A DNA stretch of 34,933 nt from Treponema sp. UBA6988 (GCA_002448445.1 DJYC01000103.1:1-34933); one strand, 5' to 3'; numbered from the stretch's first letter, positions 13,127 to 22,316 are shown. Notes: generated from the letters alone by a model not told the origin. A program made the numbers and translations.

Positions 13127-13774
13127 ATGAAACGTATTCTAAGCATAATCAGCATAATGGCATCCGTAGCAATATTTTCCCCGGTTTTGCTCCACGCCCA
13201 GGACGTCTACGAAGATGACAAGAACCTTCAGGAAAAGCACGAAAAGGAAAGAATCGTGCGCTACGACAACACAAAATACAACCACGAGGGCGACCAGTTC
13301 CTTAAAGTAGGTCTTGATTTTTCCATTCCAATGCGCCCGCTCAACCCCTTTGACGACGGCCACATGAAAATTGGCGGTCTTGGAATGCTTGGCTACCACG
13401 TCTTTATTACGCCGGAAATTTCTGCCGGAGCAGACGTAATATTCGGCTTCAACACCACAATTGGAGACAACATCTTCAACTACATCCCTATCGTAATAAC
13501 TGCGACATACCACCCGACGGTCGGAAAGTTTGAATTCCCCGTTACGCTAGGCATAGGCTGCGCATGGGAAACTTACAACAACAACACCTACTGGCCGGGA
13601 CTTTTGATAAGGCCGGAAGTTGGTGCCCACTACAGGATAGCGGACAGCTGGTCACTGGGTCTTGACACCTCCTACAACTTTATGCCCCAGTTCTGCAAGG
13701 CATGGGGAACAGGTGAAAAGAACATCTGGATGCAGTTCTTCAATGCCGGCATAACAGCCCGCTACTTCTTCTAA
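13127..13774 (+). CDS. predicted outer-membrane beta-barrel protein
   Basis: 215 residues. A Sec signal peptide (MKRILSIISIMASVAIFSPV, cleavage after LLHA) precedes a charged segment (EKHEKERIVRYDN). Alternating amphipathic strands follow: FLKVGLDFSIPM, GGLGMLGYHVF, ISAGADVIFGFN, FEFPVTLGIGCAW, LLIRPEVGAHY, SLGLDTSYNF and FNAGITARYFF. It ends in aromatic Phe, the recognition signal of the BAM machinery. The size fits an 8-stranded barrel, similar in type to small treponemal barrels such as TP0733 (recalled, not verified). Its specific function is unknown. First gene of a probable four-gene operon. Confidence 0.75.
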   Translation: MKRILSIISIMASVAIFSPVLLHAQDVYEDDKNLQEKHEKERIVRYDNTKYNHEGDQFLKVGLDFSIPMRPLNPFDDGHMKIGGLGMLGYHVFITPEISAGADVIFGFNTTIGDNIFNYIPIVITATYHPTVGKFEFPVTLGIGCAWETYNNNTYWPGLLIRPEVGAHYRIADSWSLGLDTSYNFMPQFCKAWGTGEKNIWMQFFNAGITARYFF

Positions 13775-13789
13775 TTTGAGGTAAAAAAG

Positions 13790-14905
13790 ATGAAAAAAAC
13801 ACTTGCAGCAATTCTTACTACAACCGCAATACTGGCTACGATTATGTTTGCCTCATGCCACGATCCTATCTTTGAATCGATTTCCAACGAAGTCGAACTT
13901 GAGACAAACGGTCTGCGCGGCGACATACGTTCCATCGTCCCCTTCAACAACTACATCTACTGCTGCAACAACATGATTTACAGAAAGCCAGCCCTGGCTT
14001 CATATGAAGGCGGCGGACAAAACAAGCAGTGGCGCGAAGTCTCCACTTCTTTCACAGACGGAACCATCACTTTCCTTGCATCAGACTCTTCATACATCTA
14101 CGCACTCTCAATCGAATGGGAGGCAGATGAATCAGAAGGCAAGAACCTTCCTTCAAAGGCTACAATCTATGCATCTTCAGACGGCAACACCTGGAACAAG
14201 GTTACAGTTCCAGACGCAAACCTCAACAGCATAGATGAAGACTACGACCTTGTGCTCTTTGACAACCAGGAGCAGAGCTATTCATCAGGCGGCACAATCT
14301 CCACGAGCGGGCGCATAGCTTACTTTGGCTTCTACGATGATTCAATCAACACGGGAAGAACCTTCAGGCTTTCGGGTACAAGCGCAACTTTAATCGACGC
14401 GGGCACAAAATACTGCAAGGCGGCAGGAGACAAGTTTTCCACCCACTCTGCATTTGCAAGAAAAGGCTCAATGTACTACTGGGGCAAGAGTGGCGACGAT
14501 GAAATCTACTGGGGTACAAATCCTGCTGACGATTCAAATTCAATCGACCTTGACTGCGGCATAATCCTTTCCATAAGCGTAACGGCAGACCACCTTCTAT
14601 TGGGAACAGCCCGGGGAATTCAGAGGGTTCCTATAGATGCTTCCGGCAACATTACAGGAAACACAAAAGACTTCAAGAGCGGAAACAATGCGCTTTCTAT
14701 CCTTACTGGCCGCGTAATGTCAACATACGTTCTGGACAGCTCAAAGCCTGAAAGCGAAACAGATGAATATGCAGGCCAGGTGATATACGGATCAATCACA
14801 TCGTCATCCATATCATTTGACGAGGTTGGACTCTTTGCATACTATCCCGAACGAAATACATGGAATCGTGACGGTACGGATTCCAGCAGCTCCGACGGCA
14901 ACTAA
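13790..14905 (+). CDS. treponemal lipoprotein, possible beta-propeller
   Basis: 371 residues with lipobox FASC (Cys 23) after MKKTLAAILTTTAILATIM, so it is an exported lipoprotein. GAGG lies upstream, 15 nt after the preceding stop. The body has short repeated beta motifs such as IYASSDGNTWNKV, FNNYIYCCNNMIYRK, MYYWGKSGDDEIYWG and HLLLGTARGIQRV, which look like BNR or propeller blades (inference). I do not recognise a named family. Co-transcription with an outer-membrane barrel suggests a periplasmic or outer-membrane role; the C-terminus is Ser/Asp-rich without an anchor. Confidence 0.7.
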   Translation: MKKTLAAILTTTAILATIMFASCHDPIFESISNEVELETNGLRGDIRSIVPFNNYIYCCNNMIYRKPALASYEGGGQNKQWREVSTSFTDGTITFLASDSSYIYALSIEWEADESEGKNLPSKATIYASSDGNTWNKVTVPDANLNSIDEDYDLVLFDNQEQSYSSGGTISTSGRIAYFGFYDDSINTGRTFRLSGTSATLIDAGTKYCKAAGDKFSTHSAFARKGSMYYWGKSGDDEIYWGTNPADDSNSIDLDCGIILSISVTADHLLLGTARGIQRVPIDASGNITGNTKDFKSGNNALSILTGRVMSTYVLDSSKPESETDEYAGQVIYGSITSSSISFDEVGLFAYYPERNTWNRDGTDSSSSDGN

Positions 14906-14939
14906 AAGAAAAGCGCAAGCGGTGTAAATGGTGTAAATT

Positions 14940-17423
14940 ATGGATGAACTTTTCGGCGCACCCCAAATTCAGCATGAACCGCTTGCAGCCAGAATGAGGC
15001 CTCGCACCCTTGACGAATACATTGGCCAAGACCATATCGTAGGAAAAGGACGTTTGCTAAGAAGGGCCATTGCAGCCGACCAGCTTACGTCCGTAATTTT
15101 CTACGGACCGCCTGGTTCTGGAAAGACAACCCTTGCCCGCGTAATAGCAAACCACACAAAATCAAACTTTATCACGCTCAATGCTGTCCTTACCGGAGTG
15201 GCAGACATAAGAAAAGCCATTGCCGAAGCAGAAGAGCAGCGAAAGCTCTACAGCAAAAAGACAATCCTCTTTGTAGATGAAGTGCACCGCTGGAACAAAA
15301 GCCAACAGGATGCACTTTTACCCTGGGTGGAAAACGGCACAATCATCCTAATAGGTGCAACAACAGAAAACCCCTTCTTTGAAGTAAACAAGGCACTTGT
15401 AAGCAGAAGCCGCGTCTTCCAGCTAAAACCGCTAACAAAGGCAGACCTTTTAAACGCCGCAAAACAAGCGCTTGAAGACACAGAAAGAGGCTACGGCCAC
15501 TACAAGGTTCAGTTTGAAGAAGGAGCCCTAGAGCACTTGGTAGAAACCGCAAACGGAGACGCAAGAAGCCTTTTGAACGCACTGGAGCTTGCGGTAGAGA
15601 CAACCCCGCCTGAATGGGAACCCAACGCAAATGTTCCAAAGCCGGCATGGGGAAGCACAATCTACATAAGCCGTGAATGTGCGGAGGAATCAATTCAAAA
15701 GAAGGTCGTGCTTTACGACAGGGACGGAGACTACCACTACGACATAATTTCTGCCTTCATAAAAAGCCTTAGGGGACGAGACCCGGATGCAGCCTGTTAC
15801 TGGCTTGCCCGCATGGTAAAGGCTGGGGAAGACCCCGACTTTATCTTCCGCAGAATGCTAATCAGCGCATGCGAAGACACGGGCCTTGCAGACCCATACG
15901 CAATAGCCGTAGTGCAAAGTTGTGCCGCCTCATTCGACAGGGTTGGAATGCCAGAAGGAAGATACTTCTTGGCACACGCCGCCCTCTATCTTTCCACCGC
16001 ACCAAAATCAAATTCATCCATGGCATTTTTTGACGCACTTGCAGCAGTGGAAAAAGAAGACGCAGACGTACCCAATCACCTTAGGGACGCAAGCCGTGAT
16101 GCAGAGGGATTTGGCCACGGAGCAGGCTACCTCTACCCCCACGCATACCGCGACCACTGGGTTGCCCAGCAATACCTGCCGGACGCGCTAATGGGAAAGG
16201 TATTCTACACGCCGACGACCCAGGGCTACGAAAAGAAAATACGCGAAGAGGTTCTTTCAAGGCGTGAGCTTCAGATAGCATCGCTTCTTACAGATTCACA
16301 GTCGAGCGACCCAAGTGCAGGACTTGCAGAAAATCCCGAAGAAAGCTGGTGGCAAAAAAGCGGGCACTTGCACGGCCTAAAAAAAACAGAAGAAAACCTT
16401 ACCTTTTCCCCGCCAGACAAAAAAAGATCCTCGGCACTGGACAATGCGGAAAAAAGCTGGAGAAGAAGGCTTGAATCAAACAGGGCGCAAACCCTCACCC
16501 TTATACGCGACACAATGATTCAGGCGGCGGAACTAAGAAGGCACCACAGGACGCTTGTCTTTAACGCAGACGACGCACTCCTCCTCTTCCACATAATGAG
16601 GCTAACCCCCGAAGGACTTACCTGCGGAACATGCCGCACACAAAGCGGAATAGACATACTAAGCCAATACGCATCCACGCTGGGAGATTTGGACAAGCCA
16701 AGCCTTTACCTTGCACAAAATGCAAAGGACTATGCCCTTGCCGCAAAAAGCTTTGGCGACACAATTTTTGACAGGCTATTTTTCCGCGACATTTTTTCCT
16801 CAGCAAAAGACATATATGAGTTTGCCCGGCAAATAAAAGACATGTTCTTTGGCAAAGAAAAATCAGGAAGGGACATTGCCTTTGGAGAAACAAGCTCCCC
16901 TGTAAACAAGGACGAAGAGCCTCTCCTTTCCAAAGAGGCAAGAATAATCATCTCGCAAAGAATCCCCTCCTGCGGCCAGCACATATCTTCGCTAATCCTT
17001 GGCACAATCAACGACGGTGAAAAAAGAAAAGTCTGCGCTGGTGAATACACGGATGAATTCATAGAAGCAATCAAACCCGTCTTAAAAGAAATGGAAGAGG
17101 CAGAAAAAAAATTCTTTGCAAACAGCTCAAACCCACTCTTTGCATGGAACGCAGAAGACATAAAAAGTTCCCTGCAAAAAGAAGGACTTCAAGTTACGCT
17201 AAGAGAGCAGACATTAGAAGAAATACGCACCATCTCGCAAAAAGAAATAGAGAGGTGGTTCGACACAGAAAATTCTGAATACGGCTCATTCCTCCTTGCA
17301 GAGCTTGGCCAGGAAAGCGTAAGGCAGGTTGCAAAGCTGCTTGAATCAATCTCAAAAAAGACGGCCTTTGCCTGGCACATAAGAAACGCATTCATCGTAT
17401 GCGAACTGCCAGTGCAAGCATAA
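14940..17423 (+). CDS. rarA: RarA/MgsA-type AAA+ ATPase with C-terminal extension
   Basis: Replication-associated recombination factor acting at stalled forks. Walker A GPPGSGKTTLAR (about residues 59-70), Walker B ILFVDEVHRWNKSQQDALLP, sensor GATTENPFFEVNKALVSRSR, and the RarA oligomerisation region SAFIKSLRGRDPDAACYWLA with HLRDAS and YLPDALMGKVFY. RarA is usually about 430-450 residues; this protein is 827. The extra C-terminal part (from about 520) begins RHHRTLVFNADDALLLFHIM, with DRLFFRDIF and RIPSCGQHISSLI. It resembles the degenerate methyltransferase-like domain fused to AAA ATPases in cyanobacteria (recalled resemblance, unverified). No strong Shine-Dalgarno is seen. Confidence 0.9.
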   Translation: MDELFGAPQIQHEPLAARMRPRTLDEYIGQDHIVGKGRLLRRAIAADQLTSVIFYGPPGSGKTTLARVIANHTKSNFITLNAVLTGVADIRKAIAEAEEQRKLYSKKTILFVDEVHRWNKSQQDALLPWVENGTIILIGATTENPFFEVNKALVSRSRVFQLKPLTKADLLNAAKQALEDTERGYGHYKVQFEEGALEHLVETANGDARSLLNALELAVETTPPEWEPNANVPKPAWGSTIYISRECAEESIQKKVVLYDRDGDYHYDIISAFIKSLRGRDPDAACYWLARMVKAGEDPDFIFRRMLISACEDTGLADPYAIAVVQSCAASFDRVGMPEGRYFLAHAALYLSTAPKSNSSMAFFDALAAVEKEDADVPNHLRDASRDAEGFGHGAGYLYPHAYRDHWVAQQYLPDALMGKVFYTPTTQGYEKKIREEVLSRRELQIASLLTDSQSSDPSAGLAENPEESWWQKSGHLHGLKKTEENLTFSPPDKKRSSALDNAEKSWRRRLESNRAQTLTLIRDTMIQAAELRRHHRTLVFNADDALLLFHIMRLTPEGLTCGTCRTQSGIDILSQYASTLGDLDKPSLYLAQNAKDYALAAKSFGDTIFDRLFFRDIFSSAKDIYEFARQIKDMFFGKEKSGRDIAFGETSSPVNKDEEPLLSKEARIIISQRIPSCGQHISSLILGTINDGEKRKVCAGEYTDEFIEAIKPVLKEMEEAEKKFFANSSNPLFAWNAEDIKSSLQKEGLQVTLREQTLEEIRTISQKEIERWFDTENSEYGSFLLAELGQESVRQVAKLLESISKKTAFAWHIRNAFIVCELPVQA

Positions 17424-17444
17424 AATTCCAGCGGAGAAAAGCAA

Positions 17445-18644
17445 ATGAAAAAATCAGTGGCAACAATTTTCCTTTCCATATTATTTGCATGCAAAATATT
17501 TTCACAGGCGCTGAACTTTGCAGCGGAAGAAACCTACATAGCCTATTACCCCGCAAGTTCCTACGCCAACATAAGAGAATACAACATCCAGCACAAAAAG
17601 GAATGCGGCAACCTGCAAAAAGACGTTGACTCCCTAAAGGCAAAAATCAAAAGCGCAAAATACGCAGAAGAAAAATTCCAAATAAAAAATTTCTTCTCCG
17701 CAGAAGAATCGCTCTTTAAAGAAGGCAAAAGCGTAAACGGAAGCTACGACCTTCTAACATCCGAACAAGCAAGCCTGCAACTTGCAGAAGAACTATTCTC
17801 CAGCGTAATGGGAACAAGCGTAAACCTCTCTGTCCAGGGCGAAAAGATTCAAATGACCTTTGACGGAACAAGGCTAAGCTTTGGAACTCACAACTGCGAA
17901 AACGGCTACAGAAAAGGCAACACGGTAATCCTTGAATGGCCAAACCGAATCTCCAAGATGGAACTTTCATTCAGCAGAAAAAATCCCGCAACAGAAGCAA
18001 TAGCCCAGCTTGTGGAAGAAAAAATCCAGAGCCCGGAAAAATCAGAAGAAGAAATTGACTACCTAAAAAACGCATACCCAGAACTTACCGGAATAGAAAA
18101 AAAGCTTCAGGACGACTGCGACATTGAAAGGCTAAAGCACCTTGCCTACTACGGAAATTTAATCGAAGAATACAAAGAAAAAACAGGCCACTACCCCCTT
18201 CAAACTGGCTCCGAAAAAGAAACCTACACCCTTATCTTTAACGGAATCCAAAAAGAATTCTCGGAAGACACAAACCCCAATCCCCATGACTTGGTAAGCG
18301 CAAAAGACTTCTTTGCAGAAATAGAAAAAGGCCTGGTCCGCAAAGTGGACCAACTCTACGACCCCCAGTACGTACCAACCACCCGTCCGATCTTTTACAT
18401 ATACATGGTCAGGAAAGACAGCTATTATTTTGCCGTGCACCTTTCAAAATACTACCCCTTCTCCACCCGCATCGCCGCAAACTACTACAAGGTGCAAGTC
18501 TCTAACAAAAGCTACCCCGCCTCAAAAATCTACACAATCAGCCAACTGGAAGAAGACCCAAATTTTAAGCAGGCCGTTTCCAAACCTTTTGCAAACGAAA
18601 AATATTTTTTGGAACGCAGAAAAAAGCACCTTAGGGAATATTAA
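17445..18644 (+). CDS. exported protein of unknown function
   Basis: 399 residues. A signal peptide (MKKSVATIFLSILFACKIFS) is followed by QALNFAAEETYIAYYPASSY. A coiled-coil-prone stretch covers about residues 50-80 (LQKDVDSLKAKIKSAKYAEE). The block GNLIEEYKEKTGHYPLQ at about 240 resembles the short helix-Tyr-Pro segment of type II secretion pseudopilins, but no full pseudopilin domain is visible. A conserved-looking C-terminal part contains PIFYIYMVRKDSYYFAVHLS. No family is recognised. GGAG lies 13 nt before the ATG, 21 nt after rarA, so it is probably the last gene of the operon. Confidence 0.7.
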   Translation: MKKSVATIFLSILFACKIFSQALNFAAEETYIAYYPASSYANIREYNIQHKKECGNLQKDVDSLKAKIKSAKYAEEKFQIKNFFSAEESLFKEGKSVNGSYDLLTSEQASLQLAEELFSSVMGTSVNLSVQGEKIQMTFDGTRLSFGTHNCENGYRKGNTVILEWPNRISKMELSFSRKNPATEAIAQLVEEKIQSPEKSEEEIDYLKNAYPELTGIEKKLQDDCDIERLKHLAYYGNLIEEYKEKTGHYPLQTGSEKETYTLIFNGIQKEFSEDTNPNPHDLVSAKDFFAEIEKGLVRKVDQLYDPQYVPTTRPIFYIYMVRKDSYYFAVHLSKYYPFSTRIAANYYKVQVSNKSYPASKIYTISQLEEDPNFKQAVSKPFANEKYFLERRKKHLREY

Positions 18645-18654
18645 TTTTTTTGGA

Positions 18655-18880
18655 TTGTGATTTTCTGGACGGTAACCTTTGTTTGCTCTACCATTTTATT
18701 TCCACTCTTATACGACCGCCCATGCCTTTCGTCACCGCCCTTCGCTTGAAACTTCGTTGCGAGAACCGGGGTTCCGGGAGCCCCCTCCATTGCTGCTGGC
18801 TCCGGCCCTTCGACTAAGCTCAGGGACCTGCGCCATCAGCAACGCTAACGCGCCCCTCCACGGCGGCGTAGGTTTATTGC
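18655..18880 (+). repeat. MITE-like interspersed repeat with nested palindromic repeat
   Basis: Starts TTTTCTGGACGGTAA and TCTACCATTTTATT, continues through CGTCACCGCC, GGGGTTCCGGGAG and CCTCCATTGCT, and ends CGCCCCTCCACGGCGGCGTA. It has the same order and orientation as 10608-10765. A CGGCCCTTCGACTAAGCTCA unit (18803-18831) sits inside it, so one repeat has inserted into the other. Confidence 0.65.
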
Positions 18881-18940
18881 CCTAAAAAAATCCCTCCATG
18901 GATTTTTTTAGGGATCGGAGATTTTCTGTGAAAATCTCCG
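18880..18940. repeat. two adjacent perfect hairpins (one with loop CTCCAT)
   Basis: CCCTAAAAAAATCC (18880-18893) pairs with GGATTTTTTTAGGG (18900-18913) around loop CTCCAT. CGGAGATTTTC (18916-18926) pairs with GAAAATCTCCG (18930-18940) around TGT. GCTAAGCCGCCCATCCATGG follows; a similar GCTAAGCCGCCATCCATGG occurs at about 19989. The CTCCAT loop recurs at 11160-11165 with a different stem. Another 200 nt to adk contain no gene. Confidence 0.6.
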
Positions 18941-19090
18941 GGTTGCTAAGCCGCCCATCCATGGGCTCTATATTTTTTATCAAGTACAAAAAAATGTGTC
19001 ATTGCCGTACTCGACACGGCAATCTATAAGTGACGTATAGCAACACGTTTTGTGCAAAAAAATAGTAATTACGCTTACCTTCTACTCACC

Positions 19091-19119
19091 TTGCAAATTT
19101 ACAGAATTCATTGTAAAAT
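19091..19119 (+). promoter_or_regulatory. adk promoter (TTGCAA-17-TAAAAT)
   Basis: TTGCAA (19091-19096), a 17-nt spacer and TAAAAT (19114-19119), 29 nt before the adk ATG. AGGAG at 19138-19142 is the ribosome binding site. Confidence 0.6.
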
Positions 19120-19148
19120 ATATTCAACTTTTTATTCAGGAGATTACA

Positions 19149-19781
19149 ATGAATTTTATCTTTTTAGGACCTCCAGGAGCCGGAAAGGGAACTTTGGCAG
19201 CTCAGGTTGCAAAGGAATACGGCATACCCCACATTTCCACAGGGGACATCTTCCGCGCTGCAATTAAGAACCAGACTGAACTTGGCAAGAAGGTCAAGTC
19301 AATCATAGACGCAGGTGGACTTGTTAGCGACGACATCACATGCGCACTCGTAGAGGACAGGCTAAAGGAAGACGACTGCAAGAAGGGCTTTATTCTTGAC
19401 GGCTTCCCCCGCACAATCCCCCAGGCAGAAATGTTTGAAAAGCTTAAGGGAGACGTTCAGGTTGTAAACTTTGAAGTTAACAATGACCTGATTATTGCCC
19501 GCCTTTCAAACCGCCGCGTATGCAAGGCATGCGGTCACAACTACAACGTAAAATTCCATCCGCCAAAGGTAGAAGGAAAATGCGATGAATGCGGTGGAGA
19601 GCTTTACACCCGCGACGATGACAAGCTTGAATCCATCACAAACCGCCTTGAAGTTTACCGCAAGCAGACAGAGCCCCTCATCGATTTCTACCGCAAGCTG
19701 AACAAGCTTACAGACATAGACAGTGCCCGCGACAGCGAGCTCGTACTCGTAGACTTCAAAAAGATTTTCCCCGCAAAATAA
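19149..19781 (+). CDS. adk: adenylate kinase
   Basis: Catalyses ATP + AMP = 2 ADP in the cytosol. The 210-residue product has the P-loop FLGPPGAGKGTLA at the N-terminus, HISTGDIFRAA, the DGFPRT motif, and a long-type LID with a Cys4 zinc site (CKACG and CDECG). The ATG at 19149 is chosen because GPPGAGKGT must follow within a few residues and AGGAG lies 6 nt upstream; in-frame sequence upstream is non-coding leader. Monocistronic, with its own promoter and terminator. Confidence 0.97.
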   Translation: MNFIFLGPPGAGKGTLAAQVAKEYGIPHISTGDIFRAAIKNQTELGKKVKSIIDAGGLVSDDITCALVEDRLKEDDCKKGFILDGFPRTIPQAEMFEKLKGDVQVVNFEVNNDLIIARLSNRRVCKACGHNYNVKFHPPKVEGKCDECGGELYTRDDDKLESITNRLEVYRKQTEPLIDFYRKLNKLTDIDSARDSELVLVDFKKIFPAK

Positions 19782-19815
19782 GCACAAAGGAAAACCTTAT
19801 CCGCTAAACAAAAAG

Positions 19816-19845
19816 CTCCTTCCACACCCGGAGGGAGTTTTTTTT
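19816..19845 (+). terminator. rho-independent terminator of adk
   Basis: CTCCTTCC (19816-19823) pairs with GGAGGGAG (19830-19837) with one G-U pair, followed by eight T. It lies 35 nt after the adk stop. Confidence 0.85.
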
Positions 19846-19849
19846 ATGC

Positions 19850-20098
19850 TCCAACCTTACGCAAAATAGGCAGTTTCAAAACTCAGTTTTTGTCATGCTG
19901 AATTTATGCGTCATAGATTCCGAATCTAGTTCGGAATGACACTTTTTAACCAAAACATCTGTCAAATAAAAAATCGCTATGCAAATCTGCACGCTGCTAA
20001 GCCGCCATCCATGGCTTAATATTTCTTGGCAAAAAGAAAATACCGTTCCCTGAGCTTGTCGAAGGGAACACTCTTGATGGAACTCCCTTGAAAATCAT
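19850..20098. repeat. repeat-bearing spacer between adk and carD
   Basis: No gene. It contains a GATTCCGAATCTAGTTCGGA/ATGAC palindromic unit (about 19916-19940), a GCTAAGCCGCCATCCATGG element (about 19989) and a TTCCCTGAGCTTGTCGAAGG/GAAC hairpin (about 20046-20068). Confidence 0.6.
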
Positions 20099-20127
20099 TT
20101 GATTTTTTTTATTTTTTGTGCTATACT
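20099..20127 (+). promoter_or_regulatory. carD promoter (TTGATT-17-TGC-TATACT)
   Basis: TTGATT (20099-20104), 17 nt and TATACT (20122-20127) with an extended TGC. The predicted start is about 20134, only 3 nt before the ATG, and there is no Shine-Dalgarno. Confidence 0.65.
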
Positions 20128-20136
20128 AATTAAACT

Positions 20137-20808
20137 ATGGCAAAACCAAAGACAGATTTTTCCCTTAATCAAAAGGTAGTATACCCCAGTCAGGGTGTAG
20201 GACAGATTACAAATATCTATAAAAGCGAATTTAACGGCGAAAGCGTTTACTTTTACGAAATTTACATTGAAGTTTCCGACATGTACGCAAAAGTTCCGGT
20301 GGCAAATGCGGCAAAGCTTGGAATCCGCGCCATTGTTTCCGCAGAAGAGGCATTAAAGGCACTCAATTCCATTACAGACGAATTTGAAGCCCCCACTTCC
20401 GACTGGAAGCTGCGCTACCAGATGAATATGGATCTTTTAAAGAAGGGAACGATTCAGGACATTGCAGTTATCGTGCGCAGCCTCTACAAGAGGTCCAAGG
20501 TAAAGGAGCTTCCGATCCTTGAGCGCAAGCTTTACGACAGCGCAAAGAAAATGCTTGAAGACGAGATTGCTTATGCCCTTGGCAAGTCAGCCAAAGAAGT
20601 GGAAGACATGCTTCACGCAAAACTTGAGCCGATTGGTGCAAAGTCAGAAAAGAAGAACGCATTCGATGACGAAGACGAAGATGAGGACGAGTTTGACGAC
20701 GAGACAACTTCATCCAAGGATTCAGATGACGATGAAGACGAAGATGATGACGATGAAGACATGGATGAAGAAGACGATGACGATTCTTCTGATGACGATT
20801 TAGACTAA
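20137..20808 (+). CDS. carD: CarD/CdnL-family RNA polymerase-binding regulator with acidic tail
   Basis: CarD proteins bind the RNA polymerase beta subunit and stabilise the open complex at housekeeping and rRNA promoters. Here residues 9-75 form the Tudor-like interaction domain (NQKVVYPSQGVGQITNIY, with YEIYIEVSDMYAKVPV). The helical DNA-interacting domain covers about 85-170 (RYQMNMDLLKKGTI, VIVRSLYKRSKVKELP, ERKLYDSAKKMLEDEIAYAL). An unusual tail of about 50 residues is almost all Asp/Glu/Ser; typical CarD is about 160-170 residues. It is followed after 3 nt by ispDF; the carD-ispD-ispF order is also known in mycobacteria. Confidence 0.93.
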   Translation: MAKPKTDFSLNQKVVYPSQGVGQITNIYKSEFNGESVYFYEIYIEVSDMYAKVPVANAAKLGIRAIVSAEEALKALNSITDEFEAPTSDWKLRYQMNMDLLKKGTIQDIAVIVRSLYKRSKVKELPILERKLYDSAKKMLEDEIAYALGKSAKEVEDMLHAKLEPIGAKSEKKNAFDDEDEDEDEFDDETTSSKDSDDDEDEDDDDEDMDEEDDDDSSDDDLD

Positions 20809-20811
20809 GGA

Positions 20812-22020
20812 ATGAACGGAAAACTTTTTCTTGTTTTGCTTGCTGCCGGATCTTCTTCACGAATGGGGACCGGCAAAAAAAAAGAATACATGGAATTGGG
20901 TAGCGGAACGGTTTTGTCCACTGCCCTAAAAAATTTCCTGTGCACCTTTGACTTTGAGACAACTCTGGTTGTTACCCCACAGGGGCAGGCAGGGAGTGCT
21001 CTTTCTGCTATAGAATGCGACAAAGAGGCAAGCCACCTTTTGGACAAGACACACCTGGAATTTGTTGCGGGTGGGTCTACAAGGCAGGCTTCCGTTTTTA
21101 ACGCACTAACCTTTCTGCACAAAAAAAATCCTCCACATGAAAATTCGATTGTTCTCATTCACGATGCGGCAAGACCTTTTGTTAGCCAAGAGGTTATAAG
21201 AAACACTGTAGAAACGGCCACAAAATATGGGGCTGCGGTTCCTGCCATTCCACCGGTAGACACGCAAAAAGAAATGGATGCGGACGGAACAATAAGAAAG
21301 CATTTGGTAAGGAGCGAGCTTTGTGCAGTCCAGACACCACAGGCATTTTTGCTTGAGCCGCTTTTTTTGTGCCACCAGGATGCAGCCGGCATGGGAAAGG
21401 AATATACCGACGACAGTGAAATTTGGGATGCCTTTCCAAGTTACACAGGCGGAAAAAAGATACGCGTTTGCAAGGGAGATGCCGCCAACAAAAAAATCAC
21501 TTTCTTGCAGGATATAGAAACTAAGCAAGAGGAAAAAAAATATATGATTCGCATTGGTTTTGGAACAGACCTGCACCGCTTGGTAAAAGGCAGAAGCTTC
21601 TTTCTTGGCGGAGTGCAAATTCCTTGCGAACTTGGGGAAGAGGCCCATTCCGACGGGGACGTGCTTTTGCATGCCATAACGGACGCTCTTTTGGGGGCAG
21701 CTGCAATGGGAGACATTGGCTCTTACTTTCCGCCGGAAGATGCAAAGTGGAAGGATGCAGACTCAAAGATGCTTCTTGCAACCGTCTGGAAAGACATACA
21801 GGACAAGGGCTGGTCTCTTAACAACCTTGACTGCGTTGTAGAAACGGAAAAACCCAAGTTCCTGCCCTGGCGTGAAAAGGTCATTGAATCGATTGCGGCC
21901 ATTCTTGGAGTGGAAAGTTCACGCGTTTTTGTAAAGGCCAAGACCAACGAAAAGCTTGACTCTGTTGGCAGGAGCGAAGCCATAAAAGCATACTGCACTT
22001 GCCTTCTTATAAAAGATTAG
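20812..22020 (+). CDS. ispDF: bifunctional IspD-IspF (MEP isoprenoid pathway)
   Basis: Residues 1-235 are IspD (MEP cytidylyltransferase): LLAAGSSSRMGTGKKKEYM, GGSTRQASVFNAL, IHDAARPFV and AVQTPQAF. Residues 245-402 are IspF (2C-methyl-erythritol 2,4-cyclodiphosphate synthase): GFGTDLHRL with metal ligands Asp and His, SDGDVLLHAITDALLGAA, GDIGSYFPP, and a C-terminal TNEKLDSVGR. The fused enzyme catalyses two non-consecutive steps of the pathway. Its ATG lies 3 nt after the carD stop, with AAGGA overlapping that stop, so translation is probably coupled to carD. Confidence 0.95.
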   Translation: MNGKLFLVLLAAGSSSRMGTGKKKEYMELGSGTVLSTALKNFLCTFDFETTLVVTPQGQAGSALSAIECDKEASHLLDKTHLEFVAGGSTRQASVFNALTFLHKKNPPHENSIVLIHDAARPFVSQEVIRNTVETATKYGAAVPAIPPVDTQKEMDADGTIRKHLVRSELCAVQTPQAFLLEPLFLCHQDAAGMGKEYTDDSEIWDAFPSYTGGKKIRVCKGDAANKKITFLQDIETKQEEKKYMIRIGFGTDLHRLVKGRSFFLGGVQIPCELGEEAHSDGDVLLHAITDALLGAAAMGDIGSYFPPEDAKWKDADSKMLLATVWKDIQDKGWSLNNLDCVVETEKPKFLPWREKVIESIAAILGVESSRVFVKAKTNEKLDSVGRSEAIKAYCTCLLIKD

Positions 22021-22316
22021 AATTCCCAATGCCATTAACCTTACGTCATTCTGAGCTTGACTCAGAATCTAAGTTCGGCATGACATCGAAACTGACTATC
22101 TGGTAAAGCAGACAAATCCTACCCCCGATTGGAAGGGCGCGAAGCGTTCTCGGCGGGAGGAGGGGCTTTTGTTTTTTATGAAAACCGCACCGACCATTTG
22201 CCATACAGCTTTTGCTAATTCCCGCCGAGAATGGAGGCGAAAGCCGGAACCCTGCAAAGCGGGTTAGCAGAAAGAGTATGGTCCAGAAAAAGAAAAGAAG
22301 CATTAAAGTCTTGCCG
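22021..22316. repeat. repeat-filled spacer between ispDF and the giant gene
   Basis: Convergent gene ends with no gene between. ATTCTGAG-CTTGA-CTCAGAAT at 22048-22068 is a palindromic-repeat hairpin and may serve as a terminator. About 22121-22290 is a diverged copy of the MITE-like element (GGAAGGGCGCGAAGCG, AATGGAGGCGAAAGCCGG, AACCCTGCAAAGCGG, TATGGTCCAGAAAAA). Confidence 0.6.

Noticed and set aside
13565..13590. AAC-rich run in the beta-barrel gene as a possible DGR template repeat
   Set aside because: The flanking sequence does not match the RGGSW or GFRVV regions and it lies in frame inside a coherent outer-membrane protein.
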